The notes: generated by a model not told the origin, from the letters alone. A stretch of DNA of 37,074 nt from an uncultured Rhizobiaceae group bacterium (GCA_938044775.1 CALIOE010000160.1:1-37074); one strand, 5' to 3'; positions 1 through 8,481 are shown, counted from the first letter of the stretch. Numbers and translations: made by a program.

Positions 1-91
1 GCGAAGATGTCCCCGTCGCGTCCGCGATTGGCATCGCTCCGACGACAGGATACGTACAGGTATCGGCTATCAAACGTGTCACAGGGTGATC

Positions 92-181
92 TGGCGGAGA
101 GAGAGGGATTCGAACCCTCGAGACGGTTACCCGCCTACACACTTTCCAGGCGTGCGCCTTCGACCACTCGGCCACCTCTCC
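92..181 (-). tRNA. tRNA-Ser (anticodon GGA)
   Basis: On the minus strand the sequence folds as a class II tRNA of 90 nt. The 7-bp acceptor stem pairs GGAGAGG with TCTCTCC (one G-U), followed by the discriminator G and an encoded CCA. The anticodon stem pairs CACGC with GTGTG around the loop CTGGAAA, which gives anticodon GGA (plus positions 145-147) for serine codons UCC/UCU. A long variable arm typical of tRNA-Ser precedes the T arm, whose loop is TTCGAAT. A perfect 7-bp inverted repeat (TCTCATT, 3-nt loop, AATGAGA) lies at 194-210, just upstream of the 5' end, in the likely precursor leader. Confidence 0.97.
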
Positions 182-478
182 GCAATTTGATGCTCTCATT
201 GGAAATGAGAACGGGTCGATAACAATACATCCTTCGATGGAATTGTCCTGACGGGGTCAGAAAATCGGGCCGTCGACCTGGCAAAATCCGATAACGTCGC
301 GGGTATAGACGCATCGTGAAGGCGCTTCAACCATCTTTTATGACTGATTTCGGCATCCGCCCGGTGTGGCAAATCCGTTGTCAAAACCGGTGTTCAATAT
401 CTGATTCATTTGCTAATCATAGCAACCTAGGTGCCCAACAGACAGAACACTGGATCGCGGGCCAGGAGACAGGTGCCC
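182..478. other. intergenic region without a recognisable gene
   Basis: About 300 nt separate the divergent tRNA-Ser and the small membrane-protein gene. Apart from the short inverted repeat at 194-210 I see no convincing ORF. Both promoters must lie here, but no pair of -35/-10 boxes with good spacing stands out by eye. Confidence 0.4.
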
Positions 479-799
479 GTGTTTCAGTTTTTGTTCCGCA
501 TCATTGGTGTATTTGCGCTTGCTCTGGCGGTTGTCATGGCGGTGTTGGACATCACACGAAGCATCACGGCATCAGCGTTGGTGATGACGCCGCTGGGAGC
601 TTCCTGGCGCGCCGTTAACCCGCAGACACTCGATTCACTCAAAGAATCTGCGGAGCGGGTCAGTCCGATATTGTGGAGCCCGGTGGCAACATCGGTTCTT
701 GCTCTGCCGGGTTGGCTCGTATTCTGGTCGCTGGCGATGATCCTGCTTTGGCTGGGTATGCGGCGCAGCAATCCGTATGGTCGTTTTGCCAGCCGGTGA
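479..799 (+). CDS. small conserved membrane protein of unknown function
   Basis: A protein of 106 residues begins MFQFLFRIIG and has two hydrophobic segments, about residues 5-27 and 70-95, separated by a polar, probably periplasmic, stretch that contains the phrase LDSLKESAERV. A basic C-terminus (RRSNPYGRFASR) suggests the end is cytoplasmic. The frame is open from a GTG at 431, but the GTG at 479 is preferred because AGGAGA sits 9 nt before it and translation then starts directly with the hydrophobic segment. It lies 48 nt upstream of msrA on the same strand and may be co-transcribed. No catalytic motif is visible and I do not assign a function. Confidence 0.7.
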   Translation: MFQFLFRIIGVFALALAVVMAVLDITRSITASALVMTPLGASWRAVNPQTLDSLKESAERVSPILWSPVATSVLALPGWLVFWSLAMILLWLGMRRSNPYGRFASR

Positions 800-847
800 T
801 CCTATATGTCTTAAATATGATGGGCACCCCAACAAAAGGACAGGCAC

Positions 848-1507
848 ATGTTCCTGATTGACCGACTGACAAGCAAAATGAAATTGCCAACGGCCGATAC
901 CGCCATGCCGGGTCGCGCAGACGCGCTGCCAACGGCTACCGAGCACTTCGTCAACGGCCGCAACCTGCATGAACCCTATCCCGATGGCATGGAGCAGGTT
1001 GTCTTTGGCATGGGATGTTTCTGGGGCGTAGAGAGGCTGTTCTGGGAGCAGCAGGGCGTCTATGTGACCGCGGTTGGCTATTCCGCAGGCATGTCTCCCA
1101 ATCCGACTTACAATGAAGTGTGCACCGGGCTTACCGGCCACAACGAAGTTGTCCGCGTCGTCTATGATCCCGGCAAAATTTCGTTCGAGAAATTGCTGGC
1201 GCTCTTCTGGGAAAGCCATGATCCTACACAGGGGATGCGCCAGGGTAATGATACCGGAACACAGTATCGCTCAGGCATTTACACCACCACGCCGGATCAG
1301 AAGGCTGCGGCCGAGTCCAGTCGGGATGCCTATGCCGCGGCTCTTTCGGCGCAGGGCCTGGGAGCGATTACCACGGAAATAATGGATGCTCCGGAATTCT
1401 ATTTTGCCGAAGAATACCACCAGCAATATCTCGCCAAAAACCCCGGTGGCTACTGTAACCTGGGCGGTGTCGGCATCGCCTGTCCAGCGGTTCCCCAAAA
1501 GGCCTGA
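848..1507 (+). CDS. msrA: peptide-methionine (S)-S-oxide reductase MsrA
   Basis: MsrA reduces the S-epimer of methionine sulfoxide in oxidised proteins, with thioredoxin as electron donor. The family signature GCFWG is at residues 56-60, with the nucleophilic Cys57, and is followed by the conserved core GYSAG...Y..V..G.TGH.E.V.V.YDP. Two further cysteines near the C-terminus (Cys203 in GGYCN and Cys212) are candidates for the resolving residues of the disulfide relay. The length of 219 residues is usual for the long, E. coli-like form. The ATG at 848 has AAAGGA 7 nt upstream. No MsrB domain is fused or adjacent. The downstream YjbR-like gene follows after 4 nt and is probably co-transcribed. 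Confidence 0.96.
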   Translation: MFLIDRLTSKMKLPTADTAMPGRADALPTATEHFVNGRNLHEPYPDGMEQVVFGMGCFWGVERLFWEQQGVYVTAVGYSAGMSPNPTYNEVCTGLTGHNEVVRVVYDPGKISFEKLLALFWESHDPTQGMRQGNDTGTQYRSGIYTTTPDQKAAAESSRDAYAAALSAQGLGAITTEIMDAPEFYFAEEYHQQYLAKNPGGYCNLGGVGIACPAVPQKA

Positions 1508-1511
1508 AACC

Positions 1512-1880
1512 TTGAAGGTCTCGGCTTTCAACGCCTATTGCGCGACACTGCCTGCCACCACCAAGGTGGTTCAATGGGGCGGGTCGCATGTCTGGAAAGT
1601 GGGCGGTAAGGTCTTCGCACTGGCTTCTCCCTGGGGAGAAGCCAGACCGGATAATTCGTTCAAGATAGGATTCAAGTGCAGCGATCTGGCGTTTCAGATC
1701 CTGACAGAGCAACCGGGTATTCGTCCCTCGCCCTATCTGGGGCGCTATAAATGGGTGCAGCTGCAAGAGAATGATGCACTCAGTGAAGAAGACACCAAAG
1801 CCTATATTGAAGCGGCGCACGCCCTGATCAGCCAAAAACTGACCAGGGCCCTGAGGCGAGAACTGGGTCTTTTAGACTAA
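1512..1880 (+). CDS. MmcQ/YjbR family protein
   Basis: The 122-residue product matches the MmcQ/YjbR-like fold: an N-terminal helix with FNAYCATLPATT, the strand pattern WGGSHVWKVGGKVFAL, FKCSDLAFQILTEQPGI and the motif PYLGRYKWVQL, and a C-terminal helix ending in HALISQKLTRALRR. Members are called DNA-binding from the CyaY-like fold, but their biochemical role is not established. The frame stays open upstream into msrA, to 1386, but homology begins only after the msrA stop. I therefore chose the TTG at 1512, which is preceded by AAAAGG about 10 nt upstream. It sits 4 nt after msrA, suggesting translational coupling. Confidence 0.85.
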   Translation: MKVSAFNAYCATLPATTKVVQWGGSHVWKVGGKVFALASPWGEARPDNSFKIGFKCSDLAFQILTEQPGIRPSPYLGRYKWVQLQENDALSEEDTKAYIEAAHALISQKLTRALRRELGLLD

Positions 1881-1901
1881 GCAGCCGTTGCTGTTGCCCG
1901 T

Positions 1902-2954
1902 TCAGCACAAACCGGTGCACGAACCTGCCGGTCGGAATTTTGGTAGAGGAACGTCAGCCGCCGTGCCGGCGGCAACTCGATTTGCAGCCGCCGCTGCCGG
2001 AGTTGGTTTGGGCAGAACCGCGATGTTGTTTACAAATTTTGCCGTCGCAGCAAGTTCGTTTTCGGGCTCCGCAGCACTTAATACAACACGGCAGGCGCGA
2101 GGCAGGTCTTTCAGCCGAATTTGCGGTTTGGGTTTGGCTGGCTTGGCTGGACGTTTGGTTTTCTTGGGGGGGCGCAGACCCACGTCAAACCACCATTTCA
2201 GCGCGCCGCCGCAGCCGTCTCCTTTGGGAGGAGCCGCTTGCCTGCGGCAATTGGTGGATCCGGCCGGGCAGCCAATGCGAATGTGCATGTGGTAATGGTG
2301 CCCCCAATAGGGACGAACCTTGCTCATCCAGGAGCGATCACCCTTCACGGTGTCACAGAGCTTCTTTTTGATGCCCGGATGAACCAAAACACGCTCCACA
2401 TTGCTGTAACTCGCGGCTGTCCGGATAACGCCGGCATGGCCTTCGGTCCAGACTTTTTCGTCGACGAACATGCCCTTACCGTTCCGTTGCAACATGGAGC
2501 GGGCAGAAACGCGCTCGCGCTGGCCCCTGGAATATCGTTTGTCCGGCATCGGATTGAGCCAGACATCGGCGTCAAGGCCCAGCTGGTGCGAAGCATGTCC
2601 TGAAAGCATCGGGCCGCCGCGAGGCTGCGAAAGATCGCCGACAAGGAGGCCGTTCCAGCCAACCTTTTTGCCGTCAGCGGCCAGCCGCAGGACCAGTTCA
2701 ACGAGTTCCGGGTGCCCCCAGCGACGGTTGCGCGACAGCCGCATGGCTTGATGATTAGGACCGTCTATCGGCACAGCCACCGCACCTTGCACGCATCCCT
2801 TGTTGTAAAACCCGTGCACCGCCGGTTTCAGAACAGCGGGTAGCTTTTTTGCACCAAATAGCTTCTTGGCCGGTACCTGAGCCTGTGCTGTGGATATGAG
2901 ACAACCACACATGGCCAATAGGATCGATGCAATAAGCGGTTTGCTGTGCGCCAT
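1902..2954 (-). CDS. mepA: penicillin-insensitive murein endopeptidase MepA
   Basis: MepA is a periplasmic LAS-family zinc metallopeptidase that cuts D-Ala-meso-DAP cross-links in peptidoglycan. The protein has 350 residues. A signal peptide ends at STAQA|QVPAKK. The substrate-cleft signature is seen as GDLSQPRGGPMLSGHASHQ followed by LGLDADVW, giving the His...Asp zinc ligands, and the second part is HYHMHIRIGCPAGS with the remaining His ligand. Cys pairs at GCP and TNC fit the disulfides of this family. A Pro/Lys-rich segment (PPKKTKRPAKPAKPKP) and a tail of about 60 residues extend past the usual domain end. The ATG at 2954 is preferred to an in-frame TTG at 2969. It is convergent with the YjbR-like gene, 21 nt apart. 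Confidence 0.94.
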   Translation of the reverse strand: MAHSKPLIASILLAMCGCLISTAQAQVPAKKLFGAKKLPAVLKPAVHGFYNKGCVQGAVAVPIDGPNHQAMRLSRNRRWGHPELVELVLRLAADGKKVGWNGLLVGDLSQPRGGPMLSGHASHQLGLDADVWLNPMPDKRYSRGQRERVSARSMLQRNGKGMFVDEKVWTEGHAGVIRTAASYSNVERVLVHPGIKKKLCDTVKGDRSWMSKVRPYWGHHYHMHIRIGCPAGSTNCRRQAAPPKGDGCGGALKWWFDVGLRPPKKTKRPAKPAKPKPQIRLKDLPRACRVVLSAAEPENELAATAKFVNNIAVLPKPTPAAAAANRVAAGTAADVPLPKFRPAGSCTGLC

Positions 2955-3038
2955 ACCGGCAAATCCCAAATCAGATTATTTTTGACAGGCCGAATATATC
3001 ACATGACCACCCCTATTGGCCAAATTTTCGATGTGTCG

Positions 3039-3110
3039 TTTGGGCGACAGCCAATTGCTGTCGATGCCCGCCGCGGGCGAACAGGGATTGACGTGAAATC
3101 CGCGCCCAAA
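3039..3110. other. candidate structured RNA or cruciform (multi-hairpin fold)
   Basis: Between the divergent mepA and SleB genes a 72-nt stretch can fold into a closed four-arm shape. An 8-bp outer stem pairs TTTGGGCG (3039-3046) with CGCCCAAA (3103-3110). It encloses three consecutive hairpins: ACAGC/GCTGT (3047-3061, extendable to 7 bp by using two bases of the outer stem), GCCCG/CGGGC (3066-3078, 3-nt loop) and GGATT/AATCC (3085-3101, 7-nt loop). It resembles a cloverleaf but lacks the conserved tRNA loop sequences. It would lie in the 5' region of either neighbour. I do not recognise a known RNA family, and chance pairing in GC-rich DNA is possible. Confidence 0.3.
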
Positions 3111-3186
3111 TCTAAACAAATTGTTTCTCGGAAAGGTCAAAGTTAAGCCAGAAAATCTCCTGCATTTTAGGACAATTGCTCTTCAC

Positions 3187-3208
3187 TTGGTCACGAAAAC
3201 GCGACCAA
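3187..3208 (+). promoter_or_regulatory. stem-loop just before the SleB-type gene
   Basis: TTGGTC and GACCAA form a 6-bp stem, with an inner CG/CG pair closing an AAAA loop across an A-C mismatch. The structure ends about 18 nt before the chosen GTG start and 6 nt before the putative ribosome-binding sequence GTGGGG, so it could affect translation initiation or be an operator. No U-tract follows, so it is not a terminator. Confidence 0.35.
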
Positions 3209-3225
3209 AGTGAGTGGGGCAAATC

Positions 3226-3909
3226 GTGAAACAGAAAATACTTTCAGCTGCGCTGGTTGGCGTAACGTTGACCTGTTCGGCGGCTCAGGCCGGCGTCCAG
3301 CACTATGAATTGATGTTCGGCGGTTATTCAGAAAAGCCGGTTTACAGAACAGAGAACTGGGTGCGCCCGCAGAGTCCAAGGCAGATGAACACCTCGCAAA
3401 AAGGTTTGCGGGAGTTGGAAGCAGGTCTTTTCAAACGCGACAGACTGGAACGCCAACATGGTTGTCTTGCAGCGGCGCTTTATTTTGAAGCGCGGGGAGA
3501 GGACCGCATGGGACAAATTGCTGTCGGGCAGGTGATCCTCAACCGCGTGCGTGCGAGAGCCTATCCCGACACGATCTGCAAAGTCGTCTGGCAAAACGCC
3601 CACAGAATGAATGCCTGCCAGTTTTCATTCACCTGCGACGGTAAGCCGGACAGGCCAAAAAACCGGGAGTTGTGGGACGACATCAAAATTCTGGCGGCTG
3701 AAATGCTGTCCCTGCCGACAGCAACGCGGTACCCAATGGGAAAGCCGCCTCAGACCAATCTGGATCACCGAACCCGGTGGGCGACTCACTACCACGCAAC
3801 CTATGTCACACCGGGCTGGAGCAATAAGCTCGAACGCACCAGAAAAATAGGCCGTCACGTCTTTTACATCAGCGGGCGCATCATGAAAACAATGCCGCAG
3901 GAGCTTTAG
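3226..3909 (+). CDS. SleB-family cell wall hydrolase
   Basis: The 227-residue product has an N-terminal signal peptide (MKQKILSAALVGVTLTCSAA, cleavage near AQA|G) and a C-terminal Hydrolase_2/SleB domain from about residue 80. The core reads AALYFEARGEDRMGQ followed by IAVGQVILNRV, with the conserved acidic residue in YFEARGE (Glu88). It continues with YPDTICKVVWQ and the CQFSFTCDG motif (131-139). This family contains lytic transglycosylase-like or amidase-like peptidoglycan hydrolases, acting here in the periplasm. The GTG at 3226 is chosen over the GTG at 3214 because the signal peptide then starts with the expected MKQK. It is convergent with pheT. Confidence 0.87.
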   Translation: MKQKILSAALVGVTLTCSAAQAGVQHYELMFGGYSEKPVYRTENWVRPQSPRQMNTSQKGLRELEAGLFKRDRLERQHGCLAAALYFEARGEDRMGQIAVGQVILNRVRARAYPDTICKVVWQNAHRMNACQFSFTCDGKPDRPKNRELWDDIKILAAEMLSLPTATRYPMGKPPQTNLDHRTRWATHYHATYVTPGWSNKLERTRKIGRHVFYISGRIMKTMPQEL

Positions 3910-3942
3910 AACCCACGCGGCCACGTTCACTCTGTCTGCAGC

Positions 3943-6357
3943 CTATCCACGCAATACACCGCCCGTGCTTTTGCTCACGTTTTCGACCACCTTGGAGGCA
4001 ATCGCGTCAATGTCCTCGTCGGTCAGGCTTTTGTCAGTTGGTTGAAGCGTGACTTCAATGGCAAGGGACTTATTTCCTGTTCCCAGCGATTCACCTTCAA
4101 ACACATCAAAAATCTGTACATCGGATATCATTTTCTTGTCCGCGCCTTTGGCCGCTCGCAAGACGGTCGCCGCCTGCACGTCTTTGCCAACGACGAATGC
4201 AAAATCACGTTTAACGGCCTGCAATGCTGAAAGATGCAGGGCGCCCTTCGAGCGTGTGGCCTTGCGGCGTGGCTCCGGAACAGCCTCGAGCAGAATCTCG
4301 AAGCCACACAATGGTCCAACAACATCCAGCAACTCCAGCGTCATGGGGTGGAACTCCCCAAAGGTGCCAAGTGTGACTTTCGGACCCAGTTTGATCGTAC
4401 CGCTGCGACCGGGGTGATAAAAATCATCTGCACCCGCCTCAATCTGCACCTTGGTGGTATCCATGCCGCAGGCAGCAAGAACCGCAAGAGCATCTTCCTT
4501 GGCAGCGAACACATCGACATTTTGAGTGTTTCCCTGCCAGTCTCGTCCGGTATTTTCCAGGCGTGCGGTGCCACGACGAATGCCACTGGCGACCCGCTTC
4601 TGATCGTTGGGCGACACGCCCTGATAGACGTGACTGACCTCGAAGATTGCCAGGTCGGCGATACCGCGATCAACATTGCGCTTTGCGGCCGCAAGGAGGC
4701 TTGGCAACAGACTTGGTCGCATGTCCGACATGTCGCTGGCAATTGGGTTGGCCAGCGAAAGGTCCGTTGCGCCGCCGCCAAAGGCAACAGCATGTTCCTT
4801 TGGAATAAACGAATAACAGACCGCTTCACTCATCCCCCGGGCGGCCAGGGCGCGACGCGTATTGCGGGTTCGAAGCTGACCCGTCGTCAGGATTTTTTCG
4901 CCAATGGCAGCAAGGGCCGGAAGCGGTTGCGGTTCAATGTTGTTGACGCCGTGAATGCGCATGACTTCTTCGACAAGATCAGCCTTTCCGTGAACATCGG
5001 GCCGGTCTCCGGGAACCGCGACTTTCAACGTTGGTCCGGATCCATCGACACCAAATCCCAGGCGTGTCAGTACGCTTGCCGCTTCCTCTGAGGAAACCTG
5101 AATGCTGGTCAGCCGTTCGATTTCCGATACCGGGAAGTCGATAACCAAACCGGGCACTGGAATGTTGCCCGCCAGCGTTGCATTGGTCGCCGTGCCACCG
5201 CACATCTCCAGTACCAGATTGGTGCCGTAATCGAGGCCGGGCATATTGAAAGCCGGGTCAACACCCCGCTCAAAACGGTAGCGGGCGTCTGTAATGATGC
5301 CGAGATCCCGCCCGGTCCGAGCAACCGTCAAAGGGTCCCAGAGGGCCGATTCCACCAGTACGTTTGTGGTTTCGTCAGTGCAGCCGGATTCTTCTCCGCC
5401 CATAATGCCGGCAAGCGATTCAGGCCCATTGTCATCTGCAATAACGAAGTGATCCTGGCCCGGCTTGTAGGTTTTGCCATCGAGGGCAGGAAATTCCTCA
5501 TCCCCGGTGGCCTGACGGACGACGAGGTCGCCTTTTACCTTGTCAGCGTCAAACACGTGCAAAGGGCGTCCGCGATCAAATGTAACGTAGTTGGTCACGT
5601 CAACGAGTGCCGAAATCGGGCGCAGGCCTATGGCCTTCAATCGCTGTTGCATCCACTTTGGCGAAGGACCGTTTTTGACGCCGCGCACAAGCCGCAAACC
5701 AAAGGCCGGGCAGAATGTTGCGGCCCCGGGTTTTGAAAGGTCAACGGCAACAGGGCAGGGGCCTTCGCCCTTAATCGAGGCAACAGCCGGTGTTTTGACC
5801 AGACCCAGACCAGCTGCAGCGAGGTCCTTGGCAATTCCCGAAACGCCCAGCGCATCGGGGCGGTTGGGTGTAATGCCGATCTCGATGACAGGGTCGTTCA
5901 GGCCTGCATAGTTCGCAAATGAAGCGCCAACAGGCGCGTCATCAGGTAGATCAATGATACCGTCATGATCCTCTGACAATTCCAGCTCGCGCTCGGAACA
6001 CATCATGCCGTGGGATTCCACGCCGCGAATGTTTCCGACGGAAAGAGTCACGTCGATGCCCGGAATATAGGTTCCAGGGCCCGCAAATGCTCCGATCATT
6101 CCAGCTCGGGCATTTGGCGCACCACAGACGACCTGAATAGGATCTCCATCACCCTTGTCGACGGAAAGTACCTGCAGTTTGTCCGCGTCCGGATGTCGCT
6201 CAGCGCTCAGAACCCGTGCAATCGTAAACGGCACGAAGGCAGCCCTGTCATCAACATCTTCGACCTCAAGACCAATCATGGTGAGCGTTTCCACAATCTG
6301 ATCGAGCGAAGCTTCTGTTTCCAGGTGATCTTTCAGCCAGGAGAGGGTGAACTTCAT
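3943..6357 (-). CDS. pheT: phenylalanyl-tRNA synthetase beta subunit
   Basis: PheT is the large subunit of the (alpha-beta)2 phenylalanyl-tRNA synthetase and carries tRNA binding and the editing site. The 804 residues show the full bacterial architecture: an N-terminal EMAP-like tRNA-binding OB fold (about 39-150, with [19 protein letters not shown]), the B3/B4 editing domain (about 200-380, with [13 protein letters not shown] and GIMGGEESG), the B5 domain, the pseudo-catalytic core, and the C-terminal FDX-ACB anticodon-binding domain (about 710-803, with [11 protein letters not shown]). It starts at ATG 6357, 85 nt after pheS on the same strand, and is the last gene of the rpmI-rplT-pheST operon. 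Confidence 0.98.
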   Translation of the reverse strand: MKFTLSWLKDHLETEASLDQIVETLTMIGLEVEDVDDRAAFVPFTIARVLSAERHPDADKLQVLSVDKGDGDPIQVVCGAPNARAGMIGAFAGPGTYIPGIDVTLSVGNIRGVESHGMMCSERELELSEDHDGIIDLPDDAPVGASFANYAGLNDPVIEIGITPNRPDALGVSGIAKDLAAAGLGLVKTPAVASIKGEGPCPVAVDLSKPGAATFCPAFGLRLVRGVKNGPSPKWMQQRLKAIGLRPISALVDVTNYVTFDRGRPLHVFDADKVKGDLVVRQATGDEEFPALDGKTYKPGQDHFVIADDNGPESLAGIMGGEESGCTDETTNVLVESALWDPLTVARTGRDLGIITDARYRFERGVDPAFNMPGLDYGTNLVLEMCGGTATNATLAGNIPVPGLVIDFPVSEIERLTSIQVSSEEAASVLTRLGFGVDGSGPTLKVAVPGDRPDVHGKADLVEEVMRIHGVNNIEPQPLPALAAIGEKILTTGQLRTRNTRRALAARGMSEAVCYSFIPKEHAVAFGGGATDLSLANPIASDMSDMRPSLLPSLLAAAKRNVDRGIADLAIFEVSHVYQGVSPNDQKRVASGIRRGTARLENTGRDWQGNTQNVDVFAAKEDALAVLAACGMDTTKVQIEAGADDFYHPGRSGTIKLGPKVTLGTFGEFHPMTLELLDVVGPLCGFEILLEAVPEPRRKATRSKGALHLSALQAVKRDFAFVVGKDVQAATVLRAAKGADKKMISDVQIFDVFEGESLGTGNKSLAIEVTLQPTDKSLTDEDIDAIASKVVENVSKSTGGVLRG

Positions 6358-6442
6358 TTTGTTTCTCTTGTTTTTCGCGCTGGGGCGTCATTTATCGGTG
6401 TGTTTGTGTCGGCGCGTTGCCGAGTTTGTTGAAGGCCGCTTG

Positions 6443-7525
6443 TCAGCTGCTGAGCCCTCCGAACAGCGTCGGCATATCAAGTGGCCGGAAGCCATAATGA
6501 TCGATCCAGCGCTGGTCCGCCTCGAAGAACGGACGCAGGTCGGGCATCCCATATTTGAGCATGGCGATGCGATCGATCCCTATGCCCCAGGCGAAACCCT
6601 GATAAACATCCGGGTCGAGCCCGCCGGCACGCAGCACATTGGGATGGACCATGCCGCTGCCGAGAATCTCCATCCAGTCATCACCTTCACCAAACTTGAC
6701 TTCGGCGCCGGACCGGTCGCACTGGATATCAACTTCAAGACTCGGCTCGGTGAATGGGAAGAAAGACGGTCGGAAGCGCATGTTGATATCGTCAACCTCG
6801 AAGAATGCCTTGCAAAATTCCAGCAGAGTCCATTTCAGATTAGCGATATTGGACTTCTCATCGACCACCAAACCTTCAAGCTGATGGAACATGGCGGAAT
6901 GGGTAGCGTCAGAGTCCTGACGATAAGTCTTACCTGGGATCACGATGCGGATTGGCGGTTTTTGTGTCTCCATGGTGCGAATCTGTACCGGCGAAGTATG
7001 CGTGCGCAGAACGAGCTTTTCGTCCGATTCTCCCGGATTGAGGAAAAATGTGTCATGCATCTCGCGGGCCGGATGACCTTCGGGGAAATTCAGCGCGGTG
7101 AAATTGTAGTAGTCAGTCTCGATATCCGGACCTTCGGCGACTGAAAACCCCATATCGGCAAAGATGGCGGTGATTTCGTCCATCACCTGGCTTATGGGAT
7201 GAATGCGTCCTGCCTGCAGAGGATCCCGGCGAACCGGCAGGGTGACGTCGACTTGTTCATTTACCAGCCTTGCCTCAATGCCTTCGCGCTTCAAAATGTC
7301 CTTCCGGCCGGTAATGGCATCGGCAATTCTGGTCTTGAGCCCGTTCAGAAGAGGGCCCTTGGTCTGCCGTTCCTCGGCACTCATCTTGCCCAGAGTTTTC
7401 ATCTGTTCCGAGATGGATCCCTTCTTACCCAATGAACCAACGCGCACGGCCTCAAGCGCGTCTTCACTGGCAGCCGCGTCAATTTCGGCGAGAATTGAGG
7501 ATTCGAGCGTCGCAATATCGGTCAT
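6443..7525 (-). CDS. pheS: phenylalanyl-tRNA synthetase alpha subunit
   Basis: PheS is the catalytic subunit that activates phenylalanine and charges tRNA-Phe. The 360-residue protein begins with the N-terminal coiled-coil arm (residues about 1-85) that contacts tRNA. It continues with the class II core: motif 2 around [11 protein letters not shown] and [19 protein letters not shown], then [16 protein letters not shown], and motif 3 as [20 protein letters not shown]. Phe-site residues in the FFPFTEPS segment are intact. The ATG at 7525 comes only about 15 nt after the U-tract of an intrinsic-terminator structure, so transcription into pheS appears to be attenuated. Confidence 0.98.
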   Translation of the reverse strand: MTDIATLESSILAEIDAAASEDALEAVRVGSLGKKGSISEQMKTLGKMSAEERQTKGPLLNGLKTRIADAITGRKDILKREGIEARLVNEQVDVTLPVRRDPLQAGRIHPISQVMDEITAIFADMGFSVAEGPDIETDYYNFTALNFPEGHPAREMHDTFFLNPGESDEKLVLRTHTSPVQIRTMETQKPPIRIVIPGKTYRQDSDATHSAMFHQLEGLVVDEKSNIANLKWTLLEFCKAFFEVDDINMRFRPSFFPFTEPSLEVDIQCDRSGAEVKFGEGDDWMEILGSGMVHPNVLRAGGLDPDVYQGFAWGIGIDRIAMLKYGMPDLRPFFEADQRWIDHYGFRPLDMPTLFGGLSS

Positions 7526-7539
7526 GTTCGTGTCCGTAT

Positions 7540-7579
7540 AACAAAAGAACCCGCGTCAGCTTGAAGCTGCCACGGGTTC
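7540..7579 (-). terminator. intrinsic terminator/attenuator between rplT and pheS
   Basis: On the minus strand a 15-nt arm, GAACCCGTGGCAGCT (7579-7565), pairs with AGCTGACGCGGGTTC (7561-7547) around a 3-nt loop, with one G-U pair and one mismatch. The U-rich run CTTTTGTTA follows. This is a strong rho-independent terminator, inside the operon and directly before the pheS start. The 5' arm could instead pair with AGCTGACCGCG at 7615-7605, which contains the rplT stop codon. That pairing is about 10 bp with one bulge and one G-U pair, and it would be an antiterminator that excludes the terminator. Confidence 0.75.
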
Positions 7580-7609
7580 CAATTTTCAATCAGTCTTTTG
7601 GAAGCGCGG

Positions 7610-8014
7610 TCAGCTGGCGACGGCGCCTTCAAATGCGTTGGGTGTGGTGTCCTTCAGATATTCGAGCGATTTTTTCGCTTGAGCGACTATCGCAGCAAAT
7701 GCTGCAGGCTCGTGTATAGCGAGATCGGAAAGAACCTTGCGGTCGACTTCGATGCCGGCCTTGTTCATGCCGTCGATGAGACGTGAATAAGTCAGGCCGT
7801 GCTCGCGGGCAGCAGCATTGATGCGCTGTGTCCACAATGTCCGGAAGTTGCGTTTGTTAGCCTTGCGGTCACGATAGGCGTATTGCTGCGCCTTCTCGAC
7901 GGCCTGTTTGGCTGTTTTGATCTGCTTGCGGCGGGCGCCATAATAGCCCTTGGCCTTTTTCAGAACTTTTTTGTGTTTTGCGTGGGCTGTAACGCCGCGT
8001 TTGACACGTGCCAT
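7610..8014 (-). CDS. rplT: 50S ribosomal protein L20
   Basis: L20 binds 23S rRNA early in assembly of the large subunit and in several bacteria represses its own operon. The 134 residues start with [20 protein letters not shown], the basic N-terminal extension, followed by the conserved [20 protein letters not shown] core and [16 protein letters not shown]...DRKVLSDLA. The tail is a little longer than the common 118-residue form. It is 25 nt downstream of rpmI and 84 nt upstream of pheS on the same strand. Confidence 0.98.
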   Translation of the reverse strand: MARVKRGVTAHAKHKKVLKKAKGYYGARRKQIKTAKQAVEKAQQYAYRDRKANKRNFRTLWTQRINAAAREHGLTYSRLIDGMNKAGIEVDRKVLSDLAIHEPAAFAAIVAQAKKSLEYLKDTTPNAFEGAVAS

Positions 8015-8039
8015 GATCTATCTCCTTGGAATCTGCGGC

Positions 8040-8243
8040 TTATTTGCCCGCATAGGGCATGTATTTCTTGACGACGCGGGCATCAGGTTCGGAAAGAACC
8101 ATTGTGCCGCGCGCATTGCGCAGAAACTTGTTGGAACGCTTGATCATGCCGTGCTGCTTACCGGCTGCTGCCACTTTCACCTTGCCGGTGCCAGTAACTT
8201 TGAAGCGTTTTTTGACGCTTGCCTTGGTCTTCATCTTGGGCAT
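8040..8243 (-). CDS. rpmI: 50S ribosomal protein L35
   Basis: L35 is a small basic protein of the large ribosomal subunit. The 67-residue sequence begins [20 protein letters not shown], continues [23 protein letters not shown] and ends KKYMPYAGK, a near-canonical L35. The frame is open upstream to 8276, but ATG 8243 is chosen because the family begins MPKMKTK and GGAGAG lies just before it. It is the first structural gene of the rpmI-rplT-pheST operon and follows a terminator-containing leader. Confidence 0.98.
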   Translation of the reverse strand: MPKMKTKASVKKRFKVTGTGKVKVAAAGKQHGMIKRSNKFLRNARGTMVLSEPDARVVKKYMPYAGK

Positions 8244-8304
8244 TTTGCTCTCCTTCGACGACGCAAGTTCAGGCAAGAGCCATGCTGCGTGTCATGATTT
8301 GTCA

Positions 8305-8339
8305 GAAAAAACAAAGGCTTCACCGACCAGCGAAGCCTT
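8305..8339 (-). terminator. leader terminator (attenuator) upstream of rpmI
   Basis: On the minus strand AAGGCTTC (8339-8332) pairs perfectly with GAAGCCTT (8321-8314) across a 10-nt loop, and the run TGTTTTTT follows. This is an intrinsic terminator about 60 nt before the rpmI start, downstream of the putative operon promoter, so it acts as an attenuator and not as the end of a gene. An upstream GCCTT at about 8362-8358 can pair with the AAGGC of the 5' arm and could be part of an alternative fold. Confidence 0.65.
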
Positions 8340-8364
8340 CACGCATTTCGAACGGCCAAGGCAT
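8320..8364 (-). CDS. possible 14-residue leader peptide of the rpmI-rplT-pheST operon
   Basis: A short ORF on the minus strand encodes MPWPFEMREGFAGR and stops at a TGA inside the loop of the leader terminator. An AGGCAGG sequence lies just upstream. Two of the 14 codons are Phe (TTC, residues 5 and 11), and the second lies in the 5' arm of the terminator stem. The geometry resembles a leader-peptide attenuator for phenylalanyl-tRNA synthetase, as known for E. coli pheST, but two Phe codons are few. Regulation by L20 is an alternative. It may be only a chance ORF. Confidence 0.33.
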   Translation of the reverse strand: MPWPFEMREGFAGR

Positions 8365-8394
8365 GCCCTGCCTGACTGCTCCGATTGCTGGGGC

Positions 8395-8423
8395 GTATTA
8401 GACCCAAACTGCTGAAAGTGCAA
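8395..8423 (-). promoter_or_regulatory. predicted promoter of the rpmI operon
   Basis: On the minus strand TTGCAC (8423-8418) and TAATAC (8400-8395) are separated by exactly 17 nt. Transcription would start near 8388 and run through the leader ORF and terminator into rpmI. The matches to the sigma-70-type consensus are moderate. It faces away from the divergent solute-binding protein gene. Confidence 0.4.
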
Positions 8424-8481
8424 GCCTTGGCGGCATCGTTTGCTGCGGTTAAAGAGAGACGTTCTCACCGCGGGATTGATC

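Noticed and set aside
2982-3000. TTGACA followed by TATATC as a promoter of the SleB gene
   Set aside because: The spacer is only 7 nt, far too short.
3039-3110. Reading the four-arm fold as a tRNA
   Set aside because: It lacks the T-loop TTCGANN, the D-loop GG and a CCA or a normal discriminator region.
3003-3146. Short ORF of 47 codons starting MTTPIGQIFDVSFGRQ between mepA and the SleB gene
   Set aside because: No ribosome-binding sequence and no recognised family. The base pairing there explains the region at least as well. It remains a weak possibility.
4234-5091. A 285-codon open frame opposite pheT
   Set aside because: Antisense to a highly conserved gene, with no domain features of its own.
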